Positions 1-6,902 of a DNA stretch of 8,003 bases are shown here, piece by piece. Under the pieces are notes generated by a model. That model was given only the letters and a program-made list of their open reading frames with translations, ran no database searches and was not told the DNA's origin. The stretch comes from JBFFXF01 sp041569895. Lineage in GTDB: Bacteria; Planctomycetota; UBA8108; JACQVS01. Each line of letters opens with the position of its first letter. The first letter of the stretch is position 1. The stretch covers positions 1 to 8,003 of the forward strand of contig JBFFXF010000316.1 in NCBI GenBank assembly GCA_041569895.1. Reading direction: 5' to 3'. The translations under genes and the position numbers were made by a program.

Positions 1-207
1 CAGCGCCCAGGCGCCGTCGCGCCGGAAGGGCACGTCGAGGCCGAGGTTGACGCCGACGCCGAAATCGTCGTCGCTGGTGGTGAGCACGTTCCTGCCGAGC
101 GTGCTGAGGAGTGCGTTGTCGTAGTCGATCAGGCCGACCACCGGTCCGAGGTACAGGTCGACCCGGCTGGCGGGGCCGCCGTGCTCGCCATCCAACGAGA
201 AGCCGAG
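1..207 (-). CDS. Outer-membrane beta-barrel protein, internal fragment (3' end off left edge, 5' end missing)
   Basis: Read on the minus strand from about 207 down to 1, the frame is open and gives alternating hydrophobic strands typical of a small outer-membrane barrel: SRVDLYLGPVVGLIDYD, then TTSDDDF, then FGVGVNLGLDVPF and an aromatic WAL at the window edge. Almost every codon ends in G or C in this reading, whereas about a quarter of codons end in A or T when the same bases are read on the plus strand in the dockerin frame, so the minus strand is the coding one. From memory, the pattern fits the broad OmpW-like/outer membrane beta-barrel group. The N-terminal strands and signal peptide should lie to the right of 207, but that DNA encodes a plus-strand dockerin tail instead. 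The minus frame stays open to an ATG at 750, but its translation across that stretch is Gly/Pro/Arg-rich and not barrel-like. The gene is therefore 5'-truncated here. Family assignment is tentative; the coding strand is fairly secure. Confidence 0.6.
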
Positions 208-477
208 TTCCTGCGCGGCGACGTGAACGACGACGGAGCCATCGACATCAGTGATCCGATCAGCGCCCTCTCCTTTCTTTTCCTGGGAACCTCGGAGCTC
301 CCTTGCAAGGACGCCGCCGACGCCAACGATGATGGCACCGTGGACATCTCCGATCCGATCGCCGACATCCGTTACCTGTTCCGGGACGGCGTCCCGCTGC
401 CGGAGCCGTTCGGTGGCTGCGGTCGAGACCCGACGGAGGATCCGCTCGGCTGCGATTCGTACAGCGCCTGCCCGTGA
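181..477 (+). CDS. Dockerin type I repeat tail of a secreted protein (5'-truncated)
   Basis: Two tandem EF-hand-like calcium-binding loops of the dockerin type I pattern are visible: DVNDDGAIDISD followed by ISALSFLFLG, then DANDDGTVDISD followed by IADIRYLF. Each loop has the regular Asp/Asn/Asp/Gly/Asp spacing that binds calcium. A Cys-containing tail follows (GCGRDPTEDPLGCDSYSAC, stop TGA at 475-477), which is common at the C-terminus of large secreted planctomycete-type proteins. Such modules usually follow long extracellular domains and probably stabilise or anchor the protein rather than build a cellulosome. The frame is open from base 1, but bases 1-204 look coding on the other strand. 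The only in-frame candidate starts nearby are GTG 181 and GTG 223, neither with a signal peptide, so the coordinates given are nominal and convincing homology begins near 205. Best read as the surviving 3' end of a broken or chimeric gene. Confidence 0.75.
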   Translation: MLAIQREAEFLRGDVNDDGAIDISDPISALSFLFLGTSELPCKDAADANDDGTVDISDPIADIRYLFRDGVPLPEPFGGCGRDPTEDPLGCDSYSACP

Positions 478-688
478 ACGCGTGGCGAGCCGTTCGTCGG
501 CTGTGGGTTGAACGTCCCCTACCCCCGAGCAACGCCCGGTTGGGCCATAGATCGTTCTGCGCTGAGTTGGGCTGATTGACCGCGCGACGGCCTCACGCCG
601 CTTCCCGCCCGGTGGTGGAGCCGACCCGCGACGTCGGGGCCGAGATCGGCGGAGTCCGGGACCCGGGCCCGGTTTGCCCACTTTTCGC

Positions 689-716
689 GAGAGACCGCCC
701 CCGCCGGGGCGCTCTC
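689..716 (+). other. Possible RNA hairpin in the leader of the cytochrome gene
   Basis: GAGAG (689-693) can pair with CTCTC (712-716) and CGCCCC (696-701) with GGGGCG (706-711), around a CGCC loop with a two-base bulge (AC, 694-695). That is an 11-bp GC-rich stem. No run of T follows, so it does not look like an intrinsic terminator. In DNA this GC-rich such stems arise by chance, so a role is unproven. Confidence 0.3.
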
Positions 717-798
717 CCCACGAGACGCGCTGCGTTTCCAGCGCAGGCATTTCGTGTTCTGTTCGGGTATCGCCTGCGTTCGAATGACCGGAGACTCC

Positions 799-804
799 AG
801 AGGA
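799..804 (+). promoter_or_regulatory. Ribosome binding site of the cytochrome/ankyrin gene
   Basis: AGAGGA stands 8 bases before the ATG at 813. With the signal peptide that follows immediately, it fixes the start at 813 rather than at the in-frame TTG at 576. Confidence 0.6.
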
Positions 805-812
805 CACTCGAC

Positions 813-3800
813 ATGAGACACGCGGCTTCCCTGATGCTTCTCCAGGCGTTCACCCTCGGCGCGACCGCTGCCTCGGCCGAGCCCGTCGCCGTCGGACACC
901 CCTCGTTCATGAGTCCGCACGCGTCGCCGATCGCCACCGACGGTGGACGGGTCTTCGTCGCCAACACGCCGTCGGACACCGTCGACGTCATCGACGTCGA
1001 GACGCGGAAGATCCTCGCTCGCGTCCCGGTCGGCGTCGATCCGGTCAGCGTCGCGGTGCGGCCGGACGGCAAGGAGATCTGGGTCTCGAATCACGTCTCC
1101 GATTCGGTGAGCGTGATCGATGCCGATCGCGCCAGCCCGACGTACCTCCGGGTCATCGCCACCGTGCAGGAGTTCGATCCGGAGACCAGGGCGACTCGCT
1201 TCGACGAGCCGGTGGGGATCGCGTTCGCGGGGAACGACAAGGCGTACGTCGCGCTGTCGTCGGAGAACGAGATCGCCGTGGTCGACGTGGCAACCCGCGA
1301 GGTCACGAAGCGACTCACCATCACCGCCCAGGACCCGCGCGCCATCGCCGTTCGCGGGAATCGACTCTACGTCATCCCGTTCGAGTCGAACAACAAGACG
1401 CAGCTCTCGGGGGGCACCGGCGAGATCGACGGCGATCTGGTGACCTTCAACGCGTGGGAGCACTCGGTCGCCAACAACAACGTCCTGTCGATCGGTCACG
1501 TCGTCGACATCGTCAAGCATCCGCGCGTTCCGGATCGAGACCTCTACGTCTTCGACACCGGCACGGACGAGCTCGTCGAGGTCGTCGACACGCTCGGCAC
1601 GCTGCTCTACGGGCTCACGGTCGACTCTCGAGGTCGCGTCTTCATCGCCCAGGCCGACGCGCGCAACGAGGTCAACGGACGCTCCGGCACGAAGAAGCAC
1701 GGGCTCGCCGAGCTCGGCAACCGCGCCTTCCTGAACCGCATCACGAGCGTCCGCCTCGAGGGCGAGTCGCCGCGGACGCCCGAGTTCGTCGACCTGGAGC
1801 CGCTGCCGCCCGAGGATCCGGCGCCGGGCAAGGCGCTGGCGACCCCGTTCGCCATCGAGATCAGCCGCGATGACTCGACGCTGGTGGTCTCCGCGGCGAG
1901 CTCGGACACGGTCTTCACGGTGGACGCGGCCAGCGGCGAGGTGCTCGGTCGCGTGCGCGTCGGCGCCGTGCCGCGAGGCATTGCGCTGGAGCATAGCGAG
2001 GGGGGCAAGGCCTCCCGGGCCTGGGTCCTCAACGCCGTGGCGAACTCCGTCTCCCTGCTGGACGTGTCCGACCGCGCCCGTCCCGCCGTCATCGACACTC
2101 TTCCGCTCGAGGACCCGACGCACCCGGCGGTCAAGCGCGGACGCATCGCGTTCAACACGGCCTCCGCCTCGACGAACGGGACGTTCTCCTGCGCGAGCTG
2201 CCACCCCGACGGCCACACCGACCAGCTGCTCTGGGTCCTGAAGACCCCGATCGTCACCGGCGGCGACCAGATCATGCCCCGCTCGACGATGCCGATCCGC
2301 GGCCTGCGGGACACCGCCCCCTTCCACTGGGACGGCATCCCGGGCGACCCCTACGGGGGGAACAACAGCGCCAACGTCCACCGCTCGGTCCCGCCGAACA
2401 GCAGCCTCGACGACCCGACCAGCGCCACGCGTCACCTCATCGACGGCGGACTGGCCACCACGATGAGCAAGGTCGGAGACACCACGGTCAACGACGAGGG
2501 CAAGGCCGGCGCTCTGTCCGCGGCCGAGCGCGACGACCTGGCGACGTTCCTCCTCGCCGTGCCGTATCCGCCGGCGCAGCGGCGCCCGTACACCAACGTG
2601 GTCTCGAGCGAGGCGAAGGAGGGGTTCAAGCTCTTCCACATCGACGGCGACCTCGACGGCAAGGCGGTGCCGAACGTCTGCGGCAACTGCCACCGGATGC
2701 CGTTCTGGGTCAGCACCAACACGCCCGGAACCGGGATGGACGCGCCGACCTGGCGGGGCGCCTACGACCGGTTCCTGATCCTGCCGCAGGGCCGGCTGAA
2801 CATCATCGACTTCGATTTCTACAGTCGGGTCGCGGAACGCGGCATCCCCGAGCGCAGCGTCTGGCAGTTCTCGTGGGCCGGGCGCCGCCGCTTCGATCCC
2901 GTCTGGAACATGGTGCTCGAGGGGAGCACGGGATTCTCCGGATCCTTCGCACGCCAGGTGACGCTCGGCAAGGACACGGTGGACGACGACCTCACCGGCG
3001 ACCTGCTCGATGCGCTCGAGCTCTCCGCCGGCGAGGGGGCGATCGTCCTCGAGTGCGACGGCGCGCTCACCGGCGAGTCGGGCGCGGAGCCCGTCGCGCT
3101 GCAGTTCGACGCGAGGAGCGGTGGAGGCGCATACCTCCGGAAGGACGGGGACCGCAGGTCGTTCACGCGACGGGAGCTGATCTCGCTCGCCTCGGCCGGC
3201 ACGTTCGTCGGCACGTTCACCGGACGCCACGGCGCGAAGGCGGATGTCGACCATCCGCAGCCCGCCATCTGGACCCTCGGTCCGATCGAGCGGCAAAGCG
3301 GACGGCAGGAGTTCCCCATCCTCTTCGACGGCAGCAGCACGATGACCATCAGCGGCCGCCACCTCGACGACGACGCCTTCGTCGTGGTCGACGGGAGGCG
3401 GGTGCCCGGCTCCGTGGCCCGCGGCGACGGCGAGACCGTCCAGGTGACGCTGTCGAAATTGCCGCCGGTCGGCATGCACCTGCTCCAGATCCAGAACACC
3501 AGCGGCCTGGTCAGCAACGACTTCATCTTCCACGTGACGGAGGACGCGGAGGCCGCGGCGGAGCTGAAGCGCGTCACCGATGCGGCGCACGTGGACACGA
3601 GGTCGGCGCTGGCGACGGCGGCCGCGAGGGGCGACCTCGAGGAGATCGACAGGCTCCTCGAGGGCGGAGCGCGAATCGACGCGAGGCAGCCACGCGGGGG
3701 ATCGACCGCCCTCAGCAACGCGGCGCTGCATGGCCGCCTCGACGTCGCCCGGCACCTGATCGAGCGCGGGGCGAAGGTCGAGGCCACCAACAGGGACGGC

Positions 3801-4073
3801 AACACGCCGCTCCACGTCGCGGCGTTCCTCTGCAACACCGAGATCGTGCAGCTGCTTCTCGACAGGGGCGCGTCGGCCCTGACGAAGAACGGCCGCGGCG
3901 AAACGGCGATCGACGTCGTCTCGTCGCCCTGGACGGAGCAACTGGCCGGCTTCTACACCGGAATTGCCAGCGCGGTCGGCATCGAGATCGACCTCGAGCG
4001 CATCCAGAGAGACCGCCCCAGGATCGCCAGCCTGCTCCGGGAGCGCGCCGGCATCCGGAGGCAGCGATTCTGA
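813..4073 (+). CDS. Secreted YVTN beta-propeller / diheme cytochrome c / ankyrin-repeat protein
   Basis: A 1086-residue exported protein, probably a periplasmic or surface redox protein. Residues 1-22 form a signal peptide ending ASA before EP. Residues about 30-450 carry YVTN/NHL-style propeller blades (for example GGRVFVANTPSDTVDVIDV, DGKEIWVSNHVSDSVSVID and AWVLNAVANSVSLLDV). Two c-type haem sites follow: CASCH (Cys460, Cys463, His464) and CGNCH (Cys623, Cys626, His627). Between them is MPIRGLRDTAPFHWDG, resembling the stretch after the first haem in MauG/cytochrome c peroxidase relatives. Residues about 830-910 look like an IPT/TIG-type Ig fold (TMTISGRHL and HLLQIQNTSG). From about 928, three or so ankyrin repeats follow (RSALATAAARGDLEEIDRLL, NTPLHVAAF), then a helical tail with ERIQRDRPRIASLLRE. 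Haem binding follows from the motifs; the electron partner and substrate are unknown. Codon choice favours G or C at third positions throughout. It stands alone, 37 bases from the convergent next gene. Confidence 0.92.
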   Translation: MRHAASLMLLQAFTLGATAASAEPVAVGHPSFMSPHASPIATDGGRVFVANTPSDTVDVIDVETRKILARVPVGVDPVSVAVRPDGKEIWVSNHVSDSVSVIDADRASPTYLRVIATVQEFDPETRATRFDEPVGIAFAGNDKAYVALSSENEIAVVDVATREVTKRLTITAQDPRAIAVRGNRLYVIPFESNNKTQLSGGTGEIDGDLVTFNAWEHSVANNNVLSIGHVVDIVKHPRVPDRDLYVFDTGTDELVEVVDTLGTLLYGLTVDSRGRVFIAQADARNEVNGRSGTKKHGLAELGNRAFLNRITSVRLEGESPRTPEFVDLEPLPPEDPAPGKALATPFAIEISRDDSTLVVSAASSDTVFTVDAASGEVLGRVRVGAVPRGIALEHSEGGKASRAWVLNAVANSVSLLDVSDRARPAVIDTLPLEDPTHPAVKRGRIAFNTASASTNGTFSCASCHPDGHTDQLLWVLKTPIVTGGDQIMPRSTMPIRGLRDTAPFHWDGIPGDPYGGNNSANVHRSVPPNSSLDDPTSATRHLIDGGLATTMSKVGDTTVNDEGKAGALSAAERDDLATFLLAVPYPPAQRRPYTNVVSSEAKEGFKLFHIDGDLDGKAVPNVCGNCHRMPFWVSTNTPGTGMDAPTWRGAYDRFLILPQGRLNIIDFDFYSRVAERGIPERSVWQFSWAGRRRFDPVWNMVLEGSTGFSGSFARQVTLGKDTVDDDLTGDLLDALELSAGEGAIVLECDGALTGESGAEPVALQFDARSGGGAYLRKDGDRRSFTRRELISLASAGTFVGTFTGRHGAKADVDHPQPAIWTLGPIERQSGRQEFPILFDGSSTMTISGRHLDDDAFVVVDGRRVPGSVARGDGETVQVTLSKLPPVGMHLLQIQNTSGLVSNDFIFHVTEDAEAAAELKRVTDAAHVDTRSALATAAARGDLEEIDRLLEGGARIDARQPRGGSTALSNAALHGRLDVARHLIERGAKVEATNRDGNTPLHVAAFLCNTEIVQLLLDRGASALTKNGRGETAIDVVSSPWTEQLAGFYTGIASAVGIEIDLERIQRDRPRIASLLRERAGIRRQRF

Positions 4074-4110
4074 CGGACGGATCGATCGCGCGAGCCGCGA
4101 GGGAAAGATC

Positions 4111-5280
4111 TCACGCCGCGAAGTTCGACTCCGCGTAGCCGAGCAGGGTCTGCTGCGCGCGGCGCTTGCCGTCCTCGACGGCGCGCTCGATCTCCTCCGC
4201 GTTGCGCGCGGCGGCCTCGCGGCATTCGCGAATCTTCTGCCTCGACGTCGTCTGGTACTCGACCACGACGTCGACGAGCTTCTTGAGGACCTCCGCTCGA
4301 ACCGTCACGCCATGCGCGGCCTCGAGCGCCTTCCCCTCCAGCTTGCCGCTGATCTCGGCGAGCGTCTCGAGGCTCTTGTTGACGCCCTCGGTCATCGCGT
4401 TGACCGTCTGGGTCGTCTCGTGCAGGCCGAGCTGCGACGTGTACGTCGCCGCGAGCGCCGTGAAGACGTGCTCGTTCGTCGAGAAGAACGTCACGGAGCG
4501 CTTGTAGACCTGTTCCTTGGCGTCGTGCGTCTGCTGCAGCTTCGCGATCACCGTCTCGCCGACGTTGTAGCTGATCTTCAGGTGCTCGGCGATGTCCGTC
4601 ACCAGCTGCAGCTTCTTCTCCTCGGCGGCGAGCGTCTGCTGGGCCCGATCGCGGGCGAGCTGCAACTGCGCGCTCCTCGCCTGATCGTCCTGTCCGGCCT
4701 TCTCCACCGCCGACTGGGCGTCTCGCAGACCCTGCCGGGCGCCCTCGACGATCTTCGCCTGCGCGTCCTTCGCCCCGTAGGCGAGGCTCTCGGCCTCTTT
4801 CACGGCGCCCCGAAACTCCATGTAGGCCTCCAGGATGCGCTCCTCGCTCTTGAGGTGCGCCGCGGTGTCGCCCGCCACGGCCTGATAGGTCTTCTCGATC
4901 CGGTCGAAGCGCTTCGGCACCCCGCCCCGGACGAGCTTCATCCAGAGGTTCGAGATCTTCTCGCCCATGTCGATGGTCCCGTCATCGAGCTGGCCGATCA
5001 TCTTGCGGGCGTCGTTGACGATGGAGTCGAAGAGTGCGGAGATCTTCTCGTAGCGCGCCGCGATCTTCATGTCCTTGATCTCGTTTCGGACGAGCTCGTT
5101 GAAGGACCCCATGTACTCCATGACCCGGGCGATCGCGGTGATGTTGTCGGGGTGGACGTCGACCAGCTCCTGCAGGAGGTCCGCCATCCGAGAGGACTCG
5201 TCCTCGCTCGGCAGAATGCCGAAGCTCCTGAGAACGTCGATCGACTTGTCGAGGCTCTTCTGGATCGTTGCAACGACCAT
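4111..5280 (-). CDS. TelA-like coiled-coil protein of a divergent helical-protein cluster
   Basis: A 389-residue, almost wholly alpha-helical protein with no signal peptide or membrane segment, so probably cytoplasmic. Residues 1-100 are helical. A well-defined stretch, KISNLWMKLVRGGVPKRFDRI (108-128), follows. Residues 140-230 form a charged, Ala/Glu/Gln-rich coiled coil. The most conserved-looking part is 236-310, containing SYNVGETVIAKLQQT, VTFFSTNEHVFTALAATY and AMTEGVNKSLETLAEI. The C-terminal helix (325-375) is rich in Arg and Glu. The order of elements resembles the TelA/KlaA toxic-anion (tellurite) resistance family, and I recall close relatives annotated only as 'cell surface protein' or hypothetical. 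Resistance to tellurite should not be assumed from this. A strong AGGAGGTG site stands 5 bases before the ATG. The gene is divergent from the membrane protein at 5476, suggesting shared control. Coding status is secure; the family assignment is moderate. Confidence 0.85.
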   Translation of the reverse strand: MVVATIQKSLDKSIDVLRSFGILPSEDESSRMADLLQELVDVHPDNITAIARVMEYMGSFNELVRNEIKDMKIAARYEKISALFDSIVNDARKMIGQLDDGTIDMGEKISNLWMKLVRGGVPKRFDRIEKTYQAVAGDTAAHLKSEERILEAYMEFRGAVKEAESLAYGAKDAQAKIVEGARQGLRDAQSAVEKAGQDDQARSAQLQLARDRAQQTLAAEEKKLQLVTDIAEHLKISYNVGETVIAKLQQTHDAKEQVYKRSVTFFSTNEHVFTALAATYTSQLGLHETTQTVNAMTEGVNKSLETLAEISGKLEGKALEAAHGVTVRAEVLKKLVDVVVEYQTTSRQKIRECREAAARNAEEIERAVEDGKRRAQQTLLGYAESNFAA

Positions 5281-5475
5281 CGTCGCACCTCCTGGCTCTC
5301 AGAGATCCCACGAACTGAAACCCCTCGCAGGATACCAGAGGCCGGGGGGCCGGTCCCAGCCAATTATCCCCCTTGGCGCGCTGCCAGGACTTGATTGCGT
5401 CTCTCCTCACCCGCTGCATATCATGACGTCAGGAGCGGCAGCCCCGTCGCGGTTATCCAGATAGTCAGAGCGGAT
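5281..5475. promoter_or_regulatory. Divergent intergenic region with likely back-to-back promoters
   Basis: These 195 bases separate the start codons of the leftward TelA-like gene and the rightward membrane-protein gene, and must hold both promoters unless transcription comes from elsewhere. On the plus strand TTGCGT (5395-5400), an 18-base gap and TATCAT (5419-5424) form a plausible sigma-70-type promoter. On the minus strand GATAAT (5368-5363) is a good -10 candidate, but no good -35 is found at the normal spacing. An 8-base palindrome, TGACGTCA (5424-5431), overlaps the end of the plus -10 and could be an operator. The region is locally more AT-containing than its flanks. All promoter calls are by eye. 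Confidence 0.4.
5286..5293 (-). promoter_or_regulatory. Strong Shine-Dalgarno site for the TelA-like gene
   Basis: On the minus strand the bases read AGGAGGTG, a near-perfect match to the 16S rRNA 3' end, 5 bases before the ATG at 5280-5278. It sets the start of the TelA-like protein and suggests high expression. Neither of the two divergent plus-strand genes has a site as good. Confidence 0.8.
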
Positions 5476-6894
5476 ATGAACGACGAAGACCGGTCTCCAC
5501 CGATCCAGCTCGAGGACACCCTGCGCTACCTCGCCGTCGCCGACGAGTTCCGCCGGCAGCGGCGCGCCGTGGAGGCGCACCTCGAGGTCACGGATCGCGA
5601 GCGCCTCCGCGAGCACCTGCTGCGGCAGTACGAGCAGGGCGGGATCGAGGAGGACCCGACGCTCATCGACGAGGCCATCGACACGGTCCTTTCACAGAAG
5701 TTCCGGTTTCGCGAGCCGAGGGGAAGCGCCCTCGAGCTCCGCCTCGCCACGTGCTACGTCCTCAGGAGGCGAATCGCGCTGTTCGTCGGTGTCCCCGCCG
5801 TCGGCATCGCCGCGGTCTTCCTGATCGTCCACCTGGTGATCGCTCACCATGAGGAGCAGAGGCTGCAAGCCGCGGAACGGGCGGTCGAGATGCGCGTCAC
5901 GTCGCTCTCCCGACTGGAGGGGCGCCACCGTCTCGCCCTCGAGCAGGCGGTCGAGGACCCGCTCGGGCCGGCCCTGCTCGCGGAGGGGATCACGACCTTT
6001 CGCAATCAGATCCAGGCCGCGCAGAGTCAGCTCGACGAGGCCAGGACGTTTCTCGCGACGTATTCCCCGGCCGGCGAGCGCGTGACGCGCGCGAACTACA
6101 CCGAGGTGGATCGGGAGTCCGACCATGTGGCCGACGGCCTCGACGAGGCGGGCGGATCGCTCGCGGCGGCGGAGGCGCTCCTCGAGCGCGAGCGGGGGCT
6201 CCGGGAGACGCGGGAGAGGCTCGAGACGTTGATCGCCGTCATCCGCGCCGCGGACCCGCCGGCGGCCCTGGCCGAGCAGGCGGAGAGAATCCACAAAAGC
6301 GCCCTGGCGAGTCTCGGCGAGCGCGACCTCGACGAGGCGGCGGCGCGTCACCGGGAGCTCGAGGCGATCCTCGCGAAGATCCAGGCGCTGGCGACGCTCT
6401 CGACGAGCGCGACGCAGACGCTCGAGTCGATCCGCGCCATGGCGATCGAAGACGCGGTCAAGACGGAGGCCGCCGGTCTTCACGCGCAGGCGACGCAGTT
6501 CGCGGCCGCGGCGAACGTCGAGCAGCTGCGGGCGAGCGTGGCGCAGCTCCAGGACCTCGAGCAGAGGCTCGCCCTGGAGTACGAGATCGTCATCGTCGGC
6601 GGCGTCTGGAGGTACAAGGAGGACGACCGGCGCATCAAGAACTACTACCTGCGCGTCCAGGCGATCGACAAGAACCGTCGACGACTGCGCGTGAAGATAC
6701 TGAACGAGGAGAACAACCGCGAGGAGACGGTCAGCGAGTGGGCGGAGCGCGTGCCGAAGTCGGTCTACGACCGCGTCGGCGAGGACAAGAAGGACAACGG
6801 GATCATCGACGACCGGATCTTCGGCAGCAAGGTCCGTGGTGAGCTGGACGTGCGCCGAAAACACGAGAATCTGGGCCAGATAACACGCTGGTGA
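5476..6894 (+). CDS. DUF6384-like single-pass membrane protein with coiled coil and C-terminal beta-rich domain
   Basis: A 472-residue protein. Residues 1-95 are a soluble N-terminal part beginning with LEDTLRYLAVADEFRRQRRAVE and containing HLLRQYEQGGIEEDPTLIDEAID, a helix-turn-helix-like alpha hairpin of unknown role. Residues 100-123 form one transmembrane helix (ALFVGVPAVGIAAVFLIVHLV) preceded by RRR, so by the positive-inside rule the N-terminus is cytoplasmic and the rest periplasmic. Residues 125-370 are long charged coiled coils. Residues 371-472 form a compact beta-rich domain with GGVWRY, NYYLRVQAIDK, NREETVSEWAERVP, DKKDNGIIDDRIFG and a terminal ITRW. From memory this ending and the N-terminal segment fit the DUF6384 family, which has no known function. 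The ATG at 5476 is preferred over an upstream TTG (5395) because the leader peptide between them looks non-coding and lies over the promoter region. The ribosome site is weak (GAG at 5468-5470). The next gene starts 8 bases downstream, so the two form an operon. Confidence 0.87.
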   Translation: MNDEDRSPPIQLEDTLRYLAVADEFRRQRRAVEAHLEVTDRERLREHLLRQYEQGGIEEDPTLIDEAIDTVLSQKFRFREPRGSALELRLATCYVLRRRIALFVGVPAVGIAAVFLIVHLVIAHHEEQRLQAAERAVEMRVTSLSRLEGRHRLALEQAVEDPLGPALLAEGITTFRNQIQAAQSQLDEARTFLATYSPAGERVTRANYTEVDRESDHVADGLDEAGGSLAAAEALLERERGLRETRERLETLIAVIRAADPPAALAEQAERIHKSALASLGERDLDEAAARHRELEAILAKIQALATLSTSATQTLESIRAMAIEDAVKTEAAGLHAQATQFAAAANVEQLRASVAQLQDLEQRLALEYEIVIVGGVWRYKEDDRRIKNYYLRVQAIDKNRRRLRVKILNEENNREETVSEWAERVPKSVYDRVGEDKKDNGIIDDRIFGSKVRGELDVRRKHENLGQITRW

Positions 6895-6902
6895 GAGACT
6901 GA

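Larger units (their letters stand above)
478..812. other. Gene-free stretch before the cytochrome gene; possible structured leader
   Basis: No reading frame here gives protein-like sequence and no tRNA or small RNA is recognisable. A 10-base palindrome CCGGGCCCGG lies at 663-672. Three possible hairpins lie at 689-716, 727-744 and 742-778. No rho-independent terminator with a T-tract is visible after the dockerin stop, and no convincing -35/-10 pair was found. The promoter of the downstream gene is presumably here but cannot be placed. Confidence 0.6.

Noticed and set aside
1..204. Plus-strand upstream extension of the dockerin protein
   Set aside because: It reads as Val/Ala/Glu/Asp-rich shadow with poorer third-position bias, while the opposite strand gives convincing beta-barrel strands.
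576..812. N-terminal extension of the cytochrome protein from a TTG at 576
   Set aside because: The extension is Arg/Pro-rich and would bury the signal peptide; the ATG at 813 has a good ribosome site at the right spacing.
784..816. Ten-codon open frame whose stop overlaps the cytochrome start codon (ATGA)
   Set aside because: It has no ribosome site and is short enough to be chance; translational coupling cannot be supported from one sequence.
519..3941. A 1140-codon open frame on the minus strand, antisense to the cytochrome/ankyrin gene
   Set aside because: Its translation is an Arg/Asp/Val-rich mixture without motifs, while the plus strand shows a signal peptide, CxxCH sites and ankyrin repeats. 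Long antisense frames are expected in DNA with this codon bias.
4074..4110. Possible bidirectional terminator between the convergent genes
   Set aside because: Only an 8-base GATCGATC palindrome and short GC-rich matches are present, with no stable stem or T-tract on either strand.
3964..5394. A 476-codon plus-strand frame over the TelA-like gene
   Set aside because: It is composed of Leu/Arg/Val/Asp shadow sequence, overlaps the end of the cytochrome gene and lacks a ribosome site. The minus-strand frame has a perfect Shine-Dalgarno and coherent helical protein.
5692..6864. A 390-codon minus-strand frame over the DUF6384-like gene
   Set aside because: Low-complexity Arg/Leu/Val/Asp shadow; the plus strand has a clear membrane helix and a structured C-terminal domain.
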